A stretch of DNA of 64,000 nt from Tridacna crocea (lineage: Eukaryota; Mollusca; Bivalvia; Cardiida; Cardiidae), in NCBI GenBank assembly GCA_943736015.1, contig OX031060.1, positions 4,608,001 to 4,672,000 on the forward strand, given 5' to 3'. Each line of letters begins with the position of its first letter. Position 1 is the stretch's first letter. A model generated the notes under the pieces. That model made no database searches. It had not been told where the DNA came from and saw nothing but the letters and a program-made list of their open reading frames with translations. The position numbers were made by a program, and so were the translations under genes. This document shows positions 1-9,800 of the stretch, in pieces.

Positions 1-375
1 AGCAAAAATATATATACTTTATATGTCAAAATTAACGTTCGACATTCCACCTTAACCGCAAGCTCAAGAGGGAAAATACTTACACACGTTTCGATCAATA
101 TCCGTTGAGCAAGCTCGACAATCCAGCTCAACCACCAGCTCAACGGCAAAGAAAACATATACCTGTCAAAATAAAAATTCTGTTGAGCCAGCTCGACATT
201 CCTTAAGATACTTATACCTATGTTTCGATCAATGTCCGTTGAGCCAGCTCGACATTCCAGCTCAACCACCAGCTCAACAGCAAAAATATATATGTCAAAA
301 TCAAAGTCCGTTGAGCCAGCTCGACATTCCAGCTCAACTGCTAGCTCAACAGTAAAACTATTTATACATATGTTT
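1..375. repeat. Family X minisatellite, left part (GTTGAGCC array)
   Basis: Imperfect tandem units of about 74-78 bp, each with GTTGAGCCAGCTCGACATTC, CAGCTCAAC blocks, an A-rich stretch and either a CAAAATCAAAGTCC or a TTTCGATCAATGTCC spacer. The array continues at 3808 after the LINE, so both parts were one array before the insertion. A second locus lies at 46821-47638. Confidence 0.85.
365..375. repeat. LINE target-site duplication, left copy
   Basis: TACATATGTTT directly abuts the LINE 3' end and is repeated at 3808-3818. The sequence belongs to the host minisatellite (compare 47507-47518), which confirms the boundary. Confidence 0.8.
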
Positions 376-389
376 AAGTTTAAACATAT

Positions 390-395
390 TTTATT
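390..395 (-). other. LINE polyadenylation signal
   Basis: AATAAA on the minus strand, just inside the 3' end of the LINE and about 215 bases after the RT stop codon. Confidence 0.6.
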
Positions 396-611
396 GTATA
401 TATAAACATACAAATGGATTGGGACGAAAGCTGATAAGAGCTTATAGAGTCCCTTTCCAAAGCAACAACATCCACATGACAGAAATAAAGAAAATGAGAA
501 AAAGAAAAAAAACAAACATATACATACAAAAATTGGTGAGCAAGCTGGAGAAAGAGAGACAAAAAGAGAGAAAGAGAGACAGAGAGAGGTAGAGGTGGAC
601 CTTTTTGAAAA

Positions 612-2486
612 TCATTCGTTAAAACGCTTACTTTCCCTTATATACGACTGAACTTTCAAAAAGATTTCTTCATTTTCCTGAAAAGTAAGAAAATCATTTC
701 CAAAGAGGAGTGTTTGAAGGTCTATAGTAATTTCATAGTACGATATGGAGCGAATGAACTTATTTCTTATAGTTTCATAAAGTGGACATTCAAAGAAATA
801 GTGTGCATTTGTCTCTATAGCACCACATACACAGTTAGGAGAGTCAACTACATTTCTTAAGTACAGATGGTGCTTTAGGGAACTGCAATTATTTCGTAAC
901 CTAGTATGCAAAATTTGAAGGCGTCTTTGTCCTATAAAAAACAATTTATTTGGATATGGCCTATTGTTGTCCAGATACCTTTTGAAACAAGGCAAGGAAT
1001 TCAAATTCCTAATATCTTGAGGAATTGAGTTCCATTCTTCCACAACGGATGGAAGAAAGGATTTTTTATAGAGATTTGTCCTACAAGCAATGGTTCGAAT
1101 ATTATTAGAATTGCGCAAGTTGTAATTGTTAAGGTTGCTATTCAGATCAGGGACAAGATTACTCAGGTAGGAAGGAACAAGGCTTTTAGTCATTTTAAAG
1201 AACAATACAAGTTTGTGTTTACGCCTGCGGTCGCCAAGTGACTCCCAACCACATTCATTTTTTAGTTCATCCAAGGAAACCAGTTTGCTACAACCTGTTA
1301 CTATTCTGGCAGCTTCATTTTGGATTTTGTCTAGATCATTTTTCAGGTATTGAGGGATATTGTCCCAAACGACGTCTCCGTATTCTATTATAGGTCTAAT
1401 GAACGTAAAATATATAACTTGCAAAGATTTCCTATCAAGACATATCTTAAGACGACGCATTATATTTATCCTTTTCCATGCTTTCTCAATAGAATTTTTA
1501 ATATGAAGATCCCATGATCCGTCGTTTGAGAAGTGAAAACCTAAATGTTTATGTGACTGGACATTTTCAATATTTATATTTGACATACAGAGATCGGGGT
1601 GAGAATTTTGAGCATTTTTACGTGTGATGATAAGTGATTCAGATTTTGAAGGATTAAATTTAACCAGCCAGGTTTCTGCCCATTTATTAATTTTTTCTAT
1701 ATCTCTCTGAAGAATTCGTCCCGCATCGTTTGGGTTACGGATAATTAATGATAGACTAGTGTCGTCTGCAAATAGGTTGATACCCGATTCTATGTTTTCG
1801 ACAATATCGTTAATAAATACCAGAAAAAGAAGCGGGCCGAGTATCGATCCTTGTGGGACACCAGCATTTATGTATTGGGCATTAGACTGGCCACCACGCA
1901 GGATAACTTTTTGACGCCTGTTAGAGAGGTAATTAGAAAGCCAATCAAGTAGTTTACCATTTATTCCTGCGCGTCTTAGTTTGAATATCAGACCCTTATG
2001 CCATACTTTATCGAAAGCCTTACTTATATCAAAAAATATAAATCTAATTTCAAGGCCTTCGTCTAAAGCATTGCATATTTTATTATAAAGGAATGTTACT
2101 TGGTTAACTGTAGAGTCGCCAGGCAAAAACCCTGATTGATACGGTGTAAAAAAACTATTTTCATTTAAATAATTAAAAATATGTTTATAAAGTATCCTTT
2201 CAAAAACCTTTTCCATGGTATTAAGAAGAGAGATCGGTCTATAGTTGGACGGCAGGGAAGGATCACCATTCTTAAAAACTGGACAGATATTAGACATCTT
2301 CCATGAAAGGGGTAGTTTACAAGTCTCCAAGCTGAAGTTAAAGAATTGACATAAGGGATTAGCCAACTGGTTCGCTGACTCGCGTAAAATGATGTTACTG
2401 ATACCGTCAGGTCCTGGAGCTTTTCCAACATTTAGATTTATAAGCACGTTCCTGACTTCCAAAGAATCGATGAATACTGAAGTCAA
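612..2486 (-). CDS. LINE reverse transcriptase (3' half of ORF2)
   Basis: An open frame of about 624 residues with the order expected for a Jockey/CR1-type RT. Near residues 20-27 is GKAPGPDGI, then NYRPISLL (81-88), then FFDISKAFDKVWH with the first catalytic Asp, then AGVPQGSILGPLLF, then the catalytic FADDTS box near residue 240. The C-terminal part carries WNSIPQDIR and a Cys/His segment (CVCG, then H, then FFEC) typical of the RT-associated zinc-binding end in these LINEs. The true protein does not start here: the frame opens at the inversion point with TTG, and the endonuclease that should precede it is on the other strand from 2486. No internal stop or frameshift is seen. Confidence 0.9.
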   Translation of the reverse strand: MTSVFIDSLEVRNVLINLNVGKAPGPDGISNIILRESANQLANPLCQFFNFSLETCKLPLSWKMSNICPVFKNGDPSLPSNYRPISLLNTMEKVFERILYKHIFNYLNENSFFTPYQSGFLPGDSTVNQVTFLYNKICNALDEGLEIRFIFFDISKAFDKVWHKGLIFKLRRAGINGKLLDWLSNYLSNRRQKVILRGGQSNAQYINAGVPQGSILGPLLFLVFINDIVENIESGINLFADDTSLSLIIRNPNDAGRILQRDIEKINKWAETWLVKFNPSKSESLIITRKNAQNSHPDLCMSNINIENVQSHKHLGFHFSNDGSWDLHIKNSIEKAWKRINIMRRLKICLDRKSLQVIYFTFIRPIIEYGDVVWDNIPQYLKNDLDKIQNEAARIVTGCSKLVSLDELKNECGWESLGDRRRKHKLVLFFKMTKSLVPSYLSNLVPDLNSNLNNYNLRNSNNIRTIACRTNLYKKSFLPSVVEEWNSIPQDIRNLNSLPCFKRYLDNNRPYPNKLFFIGQRRLQILHTRLRNNCSSLKHHLYLRNVVDSPNCVCGAIETNAHYFFECPLYETIRNKFIRSISYYEITIDLQTLLFGNDFLTFQENEEIFLKVQSYIRESKRFNE

Positions 2487-3805
2487 TGTCTACATACTCC
2501 AACGACATATATAATTTTCTTAACCTCCCAAACCATTTATCAGTTGTTCACTATAATGTTCAAAGTATCAGGCATAAAATTGATCTATTATTCGCTGAAT
2601 TTTCTCAATTTGATATTATTTCCTTTACTGAGACGTGGTTAGAGGAAACGTTTCCTTCCAGCGAATTACTTTTTAAATCTTTTTACCCACCAGAAAGGAA
2701 AGATCGAATTTCGAATCCATATGGAGGTGTTCTTGTCTATGTCAAAGATTCACTATCTTATGTCCGAAGAAATGATCTAGAAATGAAAGAAGTTGAATGT
2801 ATTTGGATCCAAATAAAATTGTGTAATAATAAAAATATCTTACATGGAACATTTTATCGACCACCAAATTCCAACTTGCACTACACTTCCCTACTAGAAG
2901 ATTCAATTAGTCTCGCTATCGACTCAAATATTACTGATGTAGTTATTACTGGTGACTTTAACTTAAACTATCTTAATGCTGCATCATATAGAAAGATTAA
3001 CGTACTCTGTAATCAGTATAACATGTCTCAGCTTATTGAGGAACCAACACATTTTACAGAATGTTCACATTCTTTGATTGATCTTATGTTAGTCACAAAC
3101 AAAGAATCCATAATAATTTCTGGTGTTGGCATACCTGTTCTAGAAAATAGTATCCGCTATCATTGTCCCATATTCAGTGTTTTAAATTTTCTAAAACCAA
3201 AACATAACTCGTATAGACGCATTATTTGGAAATATGATCTTGGGGACTATAATGCATTAAGAAATTATTTCAACAATATCAATTGGGATGAACTTAAATC
3301 GAATGACATTAACATTTATGCTCAAAATATAACTGATGTTATTAAAAGGGGAAGAGACAATACTATTCCACATAAAACAGTTAATGTAAAAGCTCATGAA
3401 CCTCCCTGGATTACTAGTTTGATAAAACGTAAAATCAGACAACGCAAGCGGTTATATAAAAAAGCAAGAAAGTCAAATAATCCAAGTAAATGGCTTAAAT
3501 TTAAAAAGGTCAGAAACGAAGTAATTGACTTAATACGCAAAAGTAAACATGATTATATTGATCGTTTGTCAAATAAATTATGTAATGGTTCATTATCATC
3601 ACGCGATTGGTGGAAAGTGCTTAAAAGTTTTATCAAACCTTCTTCTTCTGAATGCTTACCACCACTCTATGATACTGACAACGATACAATGGTCACTGAT
3701 GTTAATGCCAAAGCAAGTTTACTCAATTCATTCTTTGTTACTCAAACTAGACTAAATGAAAACGATCATGCCTTACCAACTGAACTCTTAGGAAATGATC
3801 AGTAT
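2486..3805 (+). CDS. LINE apurinic endonuclease domain (5' half of ORF2, inverted)
   Basis: An open frame of about 440 element-derived residues. Features of the exonuclease-endonuclease-phosphatase fold are visible in order: HYNVQSIRHK (21-30) with the Asn, DIISFTETWL (43-52) with the catalytic Glu, GTFYRPPN, VITGDFNLNYL (Asp-Phe-Asn), SLIDLMLV and YHCPIFSVL with the late catalytic His. A basic linker follows and ends at LPTELLGNDQYS, which in an unrearranged element would run into the start of the RT piece (LTSVFIDSLEV). The frame stays open for 20 more codons into the flanking minisatellite; those residues are not part of the LINE. It shares its 5' edge at 2486 with the opposite-strand RT frame, as expected at a twin-priming junction. 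Confidence 0.88.
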
Positions 3806-3807
3806 TC

Positions 3808-4070
3808 TACATATGTTTCAATCAATGTCCGTAGAGCCAGCTCGACATTCCAGCTCAAGAGCTAGCTCAACGGCAAAAATACATATACATGTATATGTCA
3901 AAATCAAAGTCCGTTCAGACAGCTCGACACTCCAGCCCAATACATAAATTATATATGTATTTTTGCTGTTGAGCTGGTGGTTGATCTGGAGTGTCGAGCT
4001 GGCTCAACAAGGCTGGTGTTGAGCTGAATGTCGTTTACTGAGCGTTGAGCCAACTTCACGGACGCCTTTG
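3808..4070. repeat. Family X minisatellite, right part
   Basis: Starts with the LINE target duplication and continues the GTTGAGCC units. From about 3945 the units run in the opposite orientation, ending in a segment (GGCTGGTGTTGAGCTGAAT, then GAGCGTTGAGCCAACTT) that is the reverse complement of the left end of the 46.8-kb array. Confidence 0.75.
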
Positions 4071-4312
4071 AAAAAACATTTTTTTTTTAGTTTTTAATAT
4101 CGAATTGAAAATTTCATTTTAATTGTTTAGCAGGATATTTAAGGTTATCAATCCTGTAAGAGAAATTCTCCAAGAGGCGTATTTGACCCAGCGATCCCCC
4201 TGACTGAAGGACTGTAACCTGCCGACTGTGCTACCAGATTCGGCTTTGTAGACCTTTTAGACAAGAAAATGGTGTTTGGTTTATTTCGCAGTGGTTTGAA
4301 GATATTAGAATC

Positions 4313-4523
4313 AAACCCCTTACCGAACAATCCCCTATTTACTACCCTGTTGACAAAGGTCTTTTGCATCACATTGTGGCAAAGGGTGGAAATGCTGTTG
4401 ATAAGCATTGACTCCTTGTACTAAATTGTGCTTTTTTACCCTCATTCCATTGTCAGTCTCTAAATGATATGATATGGACAAATCTTAATTAAGTAATTTT
4501 GTCGTTTGGTTAAGGTTTAATCT
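4313..4523. repeat. TTAA element family A, degraded copy
   Basis: Left end resembles CCCTTTACCACACAATCCC, part of the ACATTGTGG core is present, and the right end reads TTTTGTCGTTTGG then TTAA. The middle is diverged. Confidence 0.45.
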
Positions 4524-4599
4524 CTTTTTTGTATGGAAAAGCTTAAATCTGTTTCTCCAGCAATAAAGATCAATATCAGACAACATAGAACAGAGTAGT

Positions 4600-4676
4600 C
4601 GTCGGTGTGCTTCCAAAACCTTGTAACTACAGCTTGTAACAAACTGTAGTTACGAGGTTTTGGAAACACACCGACG
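4600..4676. repeat. Hairpin repeat (family N, copy 1)
   Basis: Arms of about 35 bp beginning CGTCGGTG and ending CACCGACG, around a short centre with CTACAGCTTGTAAC. Related hairpins lie at 23043-23116 and 34299-34373. Confidence 0.6.
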
Positions 4677-4738
4677 AAGTATTTTTTCTTCTGTTTTTGT
4701 GTCTATGGATGTTGTTAACAATATTTTTTTACGTCGTT

Positions 4739-4925
4739 AGCCTTTTACCAAACGACAAAATTTTAGACTGGTCCACAGAAAAAGCAGACAGACGACAAAA
4801 TAAATTAGACTCAAAAATTGAAATTTGTTTCCAGCAGGGTAGAAATAATTATGGAAAAAAAGAAAATGTTGATTACCAGTATTTTCTCCTTTTCGCACAA
4901 TGTTTTCAAACGGTTTCTATTTCTG
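4739..4925. mobile_element. TTAA element family A, diverged copy
   Basis: Begins CCTTTTACCAAACGAC and includes GCAGACGACAAAAT and the palindromic core with TTTTCTCC. Ends are eroded. Confidence 0.6.
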
Positions 4926-5170
4926 AGTCGTACACAAGTTAGGGTTATGTGTATGTGAAATGGTGAAAACTTCTGGAGAACACAAGAAAAGGCCTGCACA
5001 TTTTATACTGTTCAGACAATGTTTTCAATATCTTTTTTCCTCAAAGAGGTAAAAACATGTAATTGTTTTCGTAAAAAAAGGTTAATGAACGTATAAATTG
5101 CGTCTAGCTGTCAAACGATTATCTGGAATTAACGACGAATTATTAATCATAACATGTGAAGCAAAATAAT

Positions 5171-5440
5171 TTAAGGCAGTAGACCGGTAACAATTCTAGA
5201 GCAGATTTTTTGATAGCTGGTAAATATGGATATCATACAGATATAAAATTTTTGCACACTTTTAACTGGCCAGAAATTCCTTTGATACCTATCTTGAAAT
5301 TATTTGTTGGTACTTTTGTTAGCTTCCAGAAAAGGGATGTAATTGTTATTTCCCTTTGTAATGAGAATATAATGGTTTTCAATTTATAAATGATAATTAT
5401 AACAAGGGAAAAAAAGAAAAAAAAATGGGTCTGATAAAAT
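5171..5440 (-). mobile_element. TTAA element family C, truncated copy
   Basis: Starts at TTAAGGCAGTAGAC and contains the family's TTTAACTGGCCAGAAATTCC, CTTCCAGAAAAGGGA and TTCTCATTACAAAG-like blocks in reverse orientation. The distal end is missing compared with 20171-20512. Confidence 0.65.
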
Positions 5441-6319
5441 GATTACTTGGCTTTTATCCTTGATTTTCTTACACTTAACAGAATTGTTCTTGATATGATA
5501 TCTCTGATAAATGTAGTTAAATTGTTTTACAAATCGATAAATACACATTTCTTTAATAATTTAGAGCAGAGTGTGCTTAAAAATCACAGGTAGTCCCAAC
5601 AAATAATCATAAATCCAATTATATTTATGGAATCATTCCCAAAGAAATCAAGGATAAAAACAAAGGAATACTACTACTGAAGGCTCAATCTGTTATTTTG
5701 AGTAACCTTGAGTCTTTATCTACAAGGGATATGATTTTGACCAACAGGAATGCCCCCCTCCCTCTTCCCCCTATTATCTGCAGAATATTTTCTGCAAGCC
5801 AAATACTTTTTAATCATTTATCGCCTTGCATTCATGTCCTGCTTTTACGTCTTTCTATTTAAATGTCTTTGGCGGAAAAACTGCAAAAAAAAAAATCGTG
5901 TTTTTGTTAATTGGTTCTGTTGATCAGCCTTAGTGTATGAAAAAGTATGTTTTCACTGCAATTACTTACGGAACATTAAAGCAAATAACAAACTGTTTAG
6001 CCGATGAGCTGAATTTGACTTTGTAATTATTTCTCAATGATAGCAGTAGGCCTTTTAATGACTTTTTTCCCAGTTTCAAATTATACGTACTAATGATATA
6101 GTCTGCCAATATTCTGAAATTCTAGAAGAGGTTAAAAGGTGAAAATAATGAATCAAACAACCATTAGCATCCCCCTACGGAAAAGAATGTCTGTGCACAT
6201 TCAAAGTTGAAAAAACCTTATAAAAAGAACCGCTTTTAACTATAGAATTTGAATTGCGACTGAAAGCAAATATAACAAGATAATTATGGGAACAGGTGCA
6301 AGCATGATACAGTTAGATT
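5441..6319. other. No gene seen
   Basis: AT-rich unique-looking DNA downstream of the transporter gene. No convincing exon, hairpin or tandem repeat was noticed. Confidence 0.4.
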
Positions 6320-6525
6320 AGAATTTTACCATACGACAAAATGTTATACAAGTCCAAATTGAAAGCATTTGTAGACGACAAAATGAACGTCACTCAAAAA
6401 ATGAAACTTGACCTTAGAAGAGCAGAAAACATTGTGGGAAAAGGAGGAAATGCTGGTTTCCTCCTTTTCCCACAATGTTTTCAGAAGGCCTCTTTCTCTT
6501 GGTCGTAAGAACAAAGGATTGTTTC
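6320..6525. mobile_element. TTAA element family A, diverged copy
   Basis: TTTTACCATACGACAAAAT at the left, GCATTTGTAGACGACAAAAT, then a perfect core palindrome of ACATTGTGGGAAAAGGAG and its complement. It lies about 110 bases beyond the transporter stop codon, so probably within the 3' UTR or just past it. Confidence 0.65.
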
Positions 6526-6637
6526 GAAATACAAAAGGAGTGCAACAGCTGCTCTTGATATTTCAGTGGGAAACGGAAATAAAAAAGCCGGATAACAATG
6601 CGAACAAGCTGAATTTTGGAAATCCCTGGAAATAAAT

Positions 6638-6771
6638 TCATTGCATACAGTTTTGCTTTATCTTGGTCCATGTTAGAAGACATACTAAACATAAGATGCT
6701 GGATACAAGCATGACGCCAGACGTTGTCAAGGTAACCGTGTCGTACGATGATGTTTCGTCGACCATAGCTC
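6638..6771 (-). CDS. Transporter exon 4 (last coding exon)
   Basis: Acceptor ACTTTACAG|GAGC. Encodes AMVDETSSYDTVTLTTSGVM and a hydrophobic helix LVSSILCLVCLLTW, then a short basic tail and TGA. The helix supplies the twelfth membrane segment. Confidence 0.8.
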
Positions 6772-6820
6772 CTGTAAAGTAAGAGGATTAATTCTAATTC
6801 AAATTAACCACACACGAACG

Positions 6821-6870
<50 letters not shown>

Positions 6871-9800
6871 GACAGGCATCAATAGAGAAAAGGCAGGGCA
6901 GTGATTATAGTTTTTATAGTTTGACCGATATTATTTGGTAATAAAATCATAATCATTTTAGGTATATTTAGAACTGACCTAAAAGGAAGGTGAGAATCTG
7001 ACACCAGCGGATTTGGGTTCAAGCTTCTAATGTTTTGTCCAATATACCTCCTGGCTTCCCCATGTAAAGCACTGGTACAAGCTAGGCTGCGTTTGAGCCT
7101 CTCACCAGTTAGCAAAATGAAAAAAAAAAACGGTTTGGAAGGCGTCGTGCAGGCTGAGAATCGTACAATGAATCTTCAATACACCGCAGCTTTAAATATG
7201 ACGAGTTATCCCTCTACCATACTATCAGAAGTTTTGATTATTTTGAGGTAGAAAGCTTCTCTAAAAGTCGTGGGAAATGAAGAAGTTGTTGGTAACCGGT
7301 ATTTAAAACCTTTTCTCACACTGTCAAATCCAGTAACTTGAGTCACACTTACTTTTCCAGTTTTAAACTGATCCTATTTTCAACAATCTTCCCTAGCCAA
7401 GGTGACAATCACTACGTGGATCTTCCACGTAGTGATCGTCACCTTAGCTAGCGAAGATGATTTACAACTACGACAGGGTTAAACTTTTGGATTACGGTCA
7501 GGGTCAACAAACAGAACAACGAAAACGTAAGTAAAATAGCTTACCAAAAACAATTCCACTGGCAATAGCAGACACCCCTGACATTGTCAGAAAGAAGCCA
7601 AAGCCATATGGGTAAGTTTCTTTACCAAGTATTTCGTACATGATGAGCGAAGTTGAAGAATTAACCCCTCCAGCAGAAAGTCCAACAAAGCAGGAACCAA
7701 AAACAGTCATCTCAAACGTTGAAAACGCATGCAGTAGCAAATACCCGATGAGTCCAGATGCAGAGCTAACTGTCGGTACAAAGAACACCGATAAAGTAGC
7801 GAACCTTTGTACCAATATTGGACAAAGTCGAGCAATGGCGTTCATGATCCCAAATGACATGAAGGCAATGTTGCTCTGAGACGTAGATAGCTGCTTTTCC
7901 AAAAACATATCCCGCCATAGCCCGGTGAAGCCTCCGATACATAAGGACACCAAGGTTGTCACCGTTGTATATATAATAACGATGAAGGATGAAAAGCAAA
8001 CCATTCCTCGACTTTTAGTCTCTTTCGGAACTGTGGTTTCTTCCTGGTTCTCGGGGTTCGCTGTATCTTTTAGGCTCAAGCAAAGTCCTTTTCTTCTATC
8101 CTCAGCGCTCTCTAGTATCAGACTCAGCGTCACAATTGTCAAACTATGTAAATTTATTCCACCCAGAAGCAGAAAAGTTCCAGATAAGGAGTACTTTTGG
8201 TAGAGGTGGTCTAGGAAATATGGGTAAGTTACGGTGGCAATACCTGGAGCAAAATTTAGAACTCCAAGACCAAGTGGAATATTCTTTTCCTCTACCAGCT
8301 TTGTCACGGTTATATTCACAGAGACAACCAACAAGGAGTTTCCGAAACCTGTGAAACAGAAGCCAAAATTTCTCTTGAAATTTGAGGTTAAATTTATAAA
8401 TTTTCTTGTGCACGAAACCTTTTTTAATTTTACATTTCCTATTTCTTGACAGTCCATGGAAGTATAACCTACAAAAATCATTTTTCAATCAGTCTGTTCA
8501 GACATTAACAATGTGTTGCAAGTATGTCGAAATTCCTTAGATTTCTTTCAGAAAAGGTTTAACCCATTACCACACAATCCCTATTTTTGACTCCCTGAGA
8601 AAGAAGCCTTTAGAAAACATTGTGGGAAAAGGAGAAAATGCTGGTAACCAGCATTTTCTCCTTTTCCCATACAGTTCTCTAGGCTACACAAAACAAATTT
8701 CAAGTTTTCGATCACTTTTATTTTGTCGTCTACAAATGCTGTCGATTTGGACAAATCTAAAGTTTTGTCGTTGGTAATGAGTTAAGTTAACAGAGAAACC
8801 TCTACGGGAAAGACAAAGCAAGAACAGAACACGGGATGTCGATCTTTTTCGGGGAAAATTTAGACATAGACATAGACATATTTTATTTGACATAAGCTTG
8901 TACAGCTTCTAGTCTATATATAAATGATAACAATATATATACTGACAAAAATGATAATGAACTAATTTACAAATGAATTTGTAACATGTTACTTGTAAGT
9001 TGCCATTAGGAAGAGAATTAGATAAGTGACACTGGTAAAAGATAATTCATTAAACAATTATTAACTAATATTAACAAGTCTGGTATAACTATTTACCACA
9101 GAGAAAAAATGTAGGCTTGTCCAAATTGAAAGTATTTGCAGATTACGATTCAATTATGACTTTAATAACTGAATCTGACAGGATGAAAATGTATAATACT
9201 GCGAAAAAAAGAGAAAAATAAAAAGAATGGCTCTTTACAGTTAACTTTAATAATATAAAAGAAAACCTCAGAATTAGCTATTTACAGTAAACTTTAATTT
9301 GAAAAAATATATAAAAGCTATTTACAGTGAACTGTAAATAGTCAGCTGTGTGGAGGTTTGATATTTATAGTTAAAATGGATCTAATATTGTAAAGACTGC
9401 CATGAGTTACAATCTTAATATTTTTGAATATCTTATTTACTAAGTAAGGCATCAAAATACTATTTTTCTTGTTTTACTTTCAACACATAATTATATGCAA
9501 CTTTGTGAAAGATTTGAGCAAACAGATCTAATTTCTTAGGAAGTATAGATACAGTTCAAGGCAGCAAAGCCCTTATGTCTATATTTATGCGGCATTAAAT
9601 CTTTAGTTTTTGGCTTGAAAATTGTTGGTTTTTACGATAATTTTTGCTTTTTGAAAGAATTCGGCAAGTGAGCTGAGCCCCCCTCCCCCTTTTTGGCCAT
9701 AATACCTTTACAAGCTTTAACAGAATTAAGATTCATGCATGTTGATAATTTTGATCTCTCTACCTTAATTCGTACGTTGGTGGTTGTAGCGGTGGTGTTG

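Larger units (their letters stand above)
376..3807 (-). mobile_element. Non-LTR retrotransposon (Jockey/CR1-type LINE) with 5' inversion
   Basis: The element encodes an apurinic-type endonuclease and a reverse transcriptase, both with long open frames. The RT part (376 to about 2485) reads leftward with its 3' end at 376. The endonuclease part (about 2486-3807) reads rightward. The 5' half is therefore inverted relative to the 3' half, the product expected when two primers start reverse transcription on one LINE RNA (twin priming). Both flanks carry TACATATGTTT (365-375 and 3808-3818). The 3' UTR holds a CT-rich stretch, then AATAAA on the minus strand 15-20 bases before the end, with no long poly(A). 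No ORF1 is seen, so the copy is probably 5'-truncated or the family lacks it. The open frames suggest a young insertion, although the inversion left it unable to make the normal joined protein. Confidence 0.9.

Noticed and set aside
612-3865. Two divergent genes sharing a promoter at 2486
   Set aside because: Both frames are parts of one LINE protein, they meet at the same base, and the whole is flanked by a target duplication.
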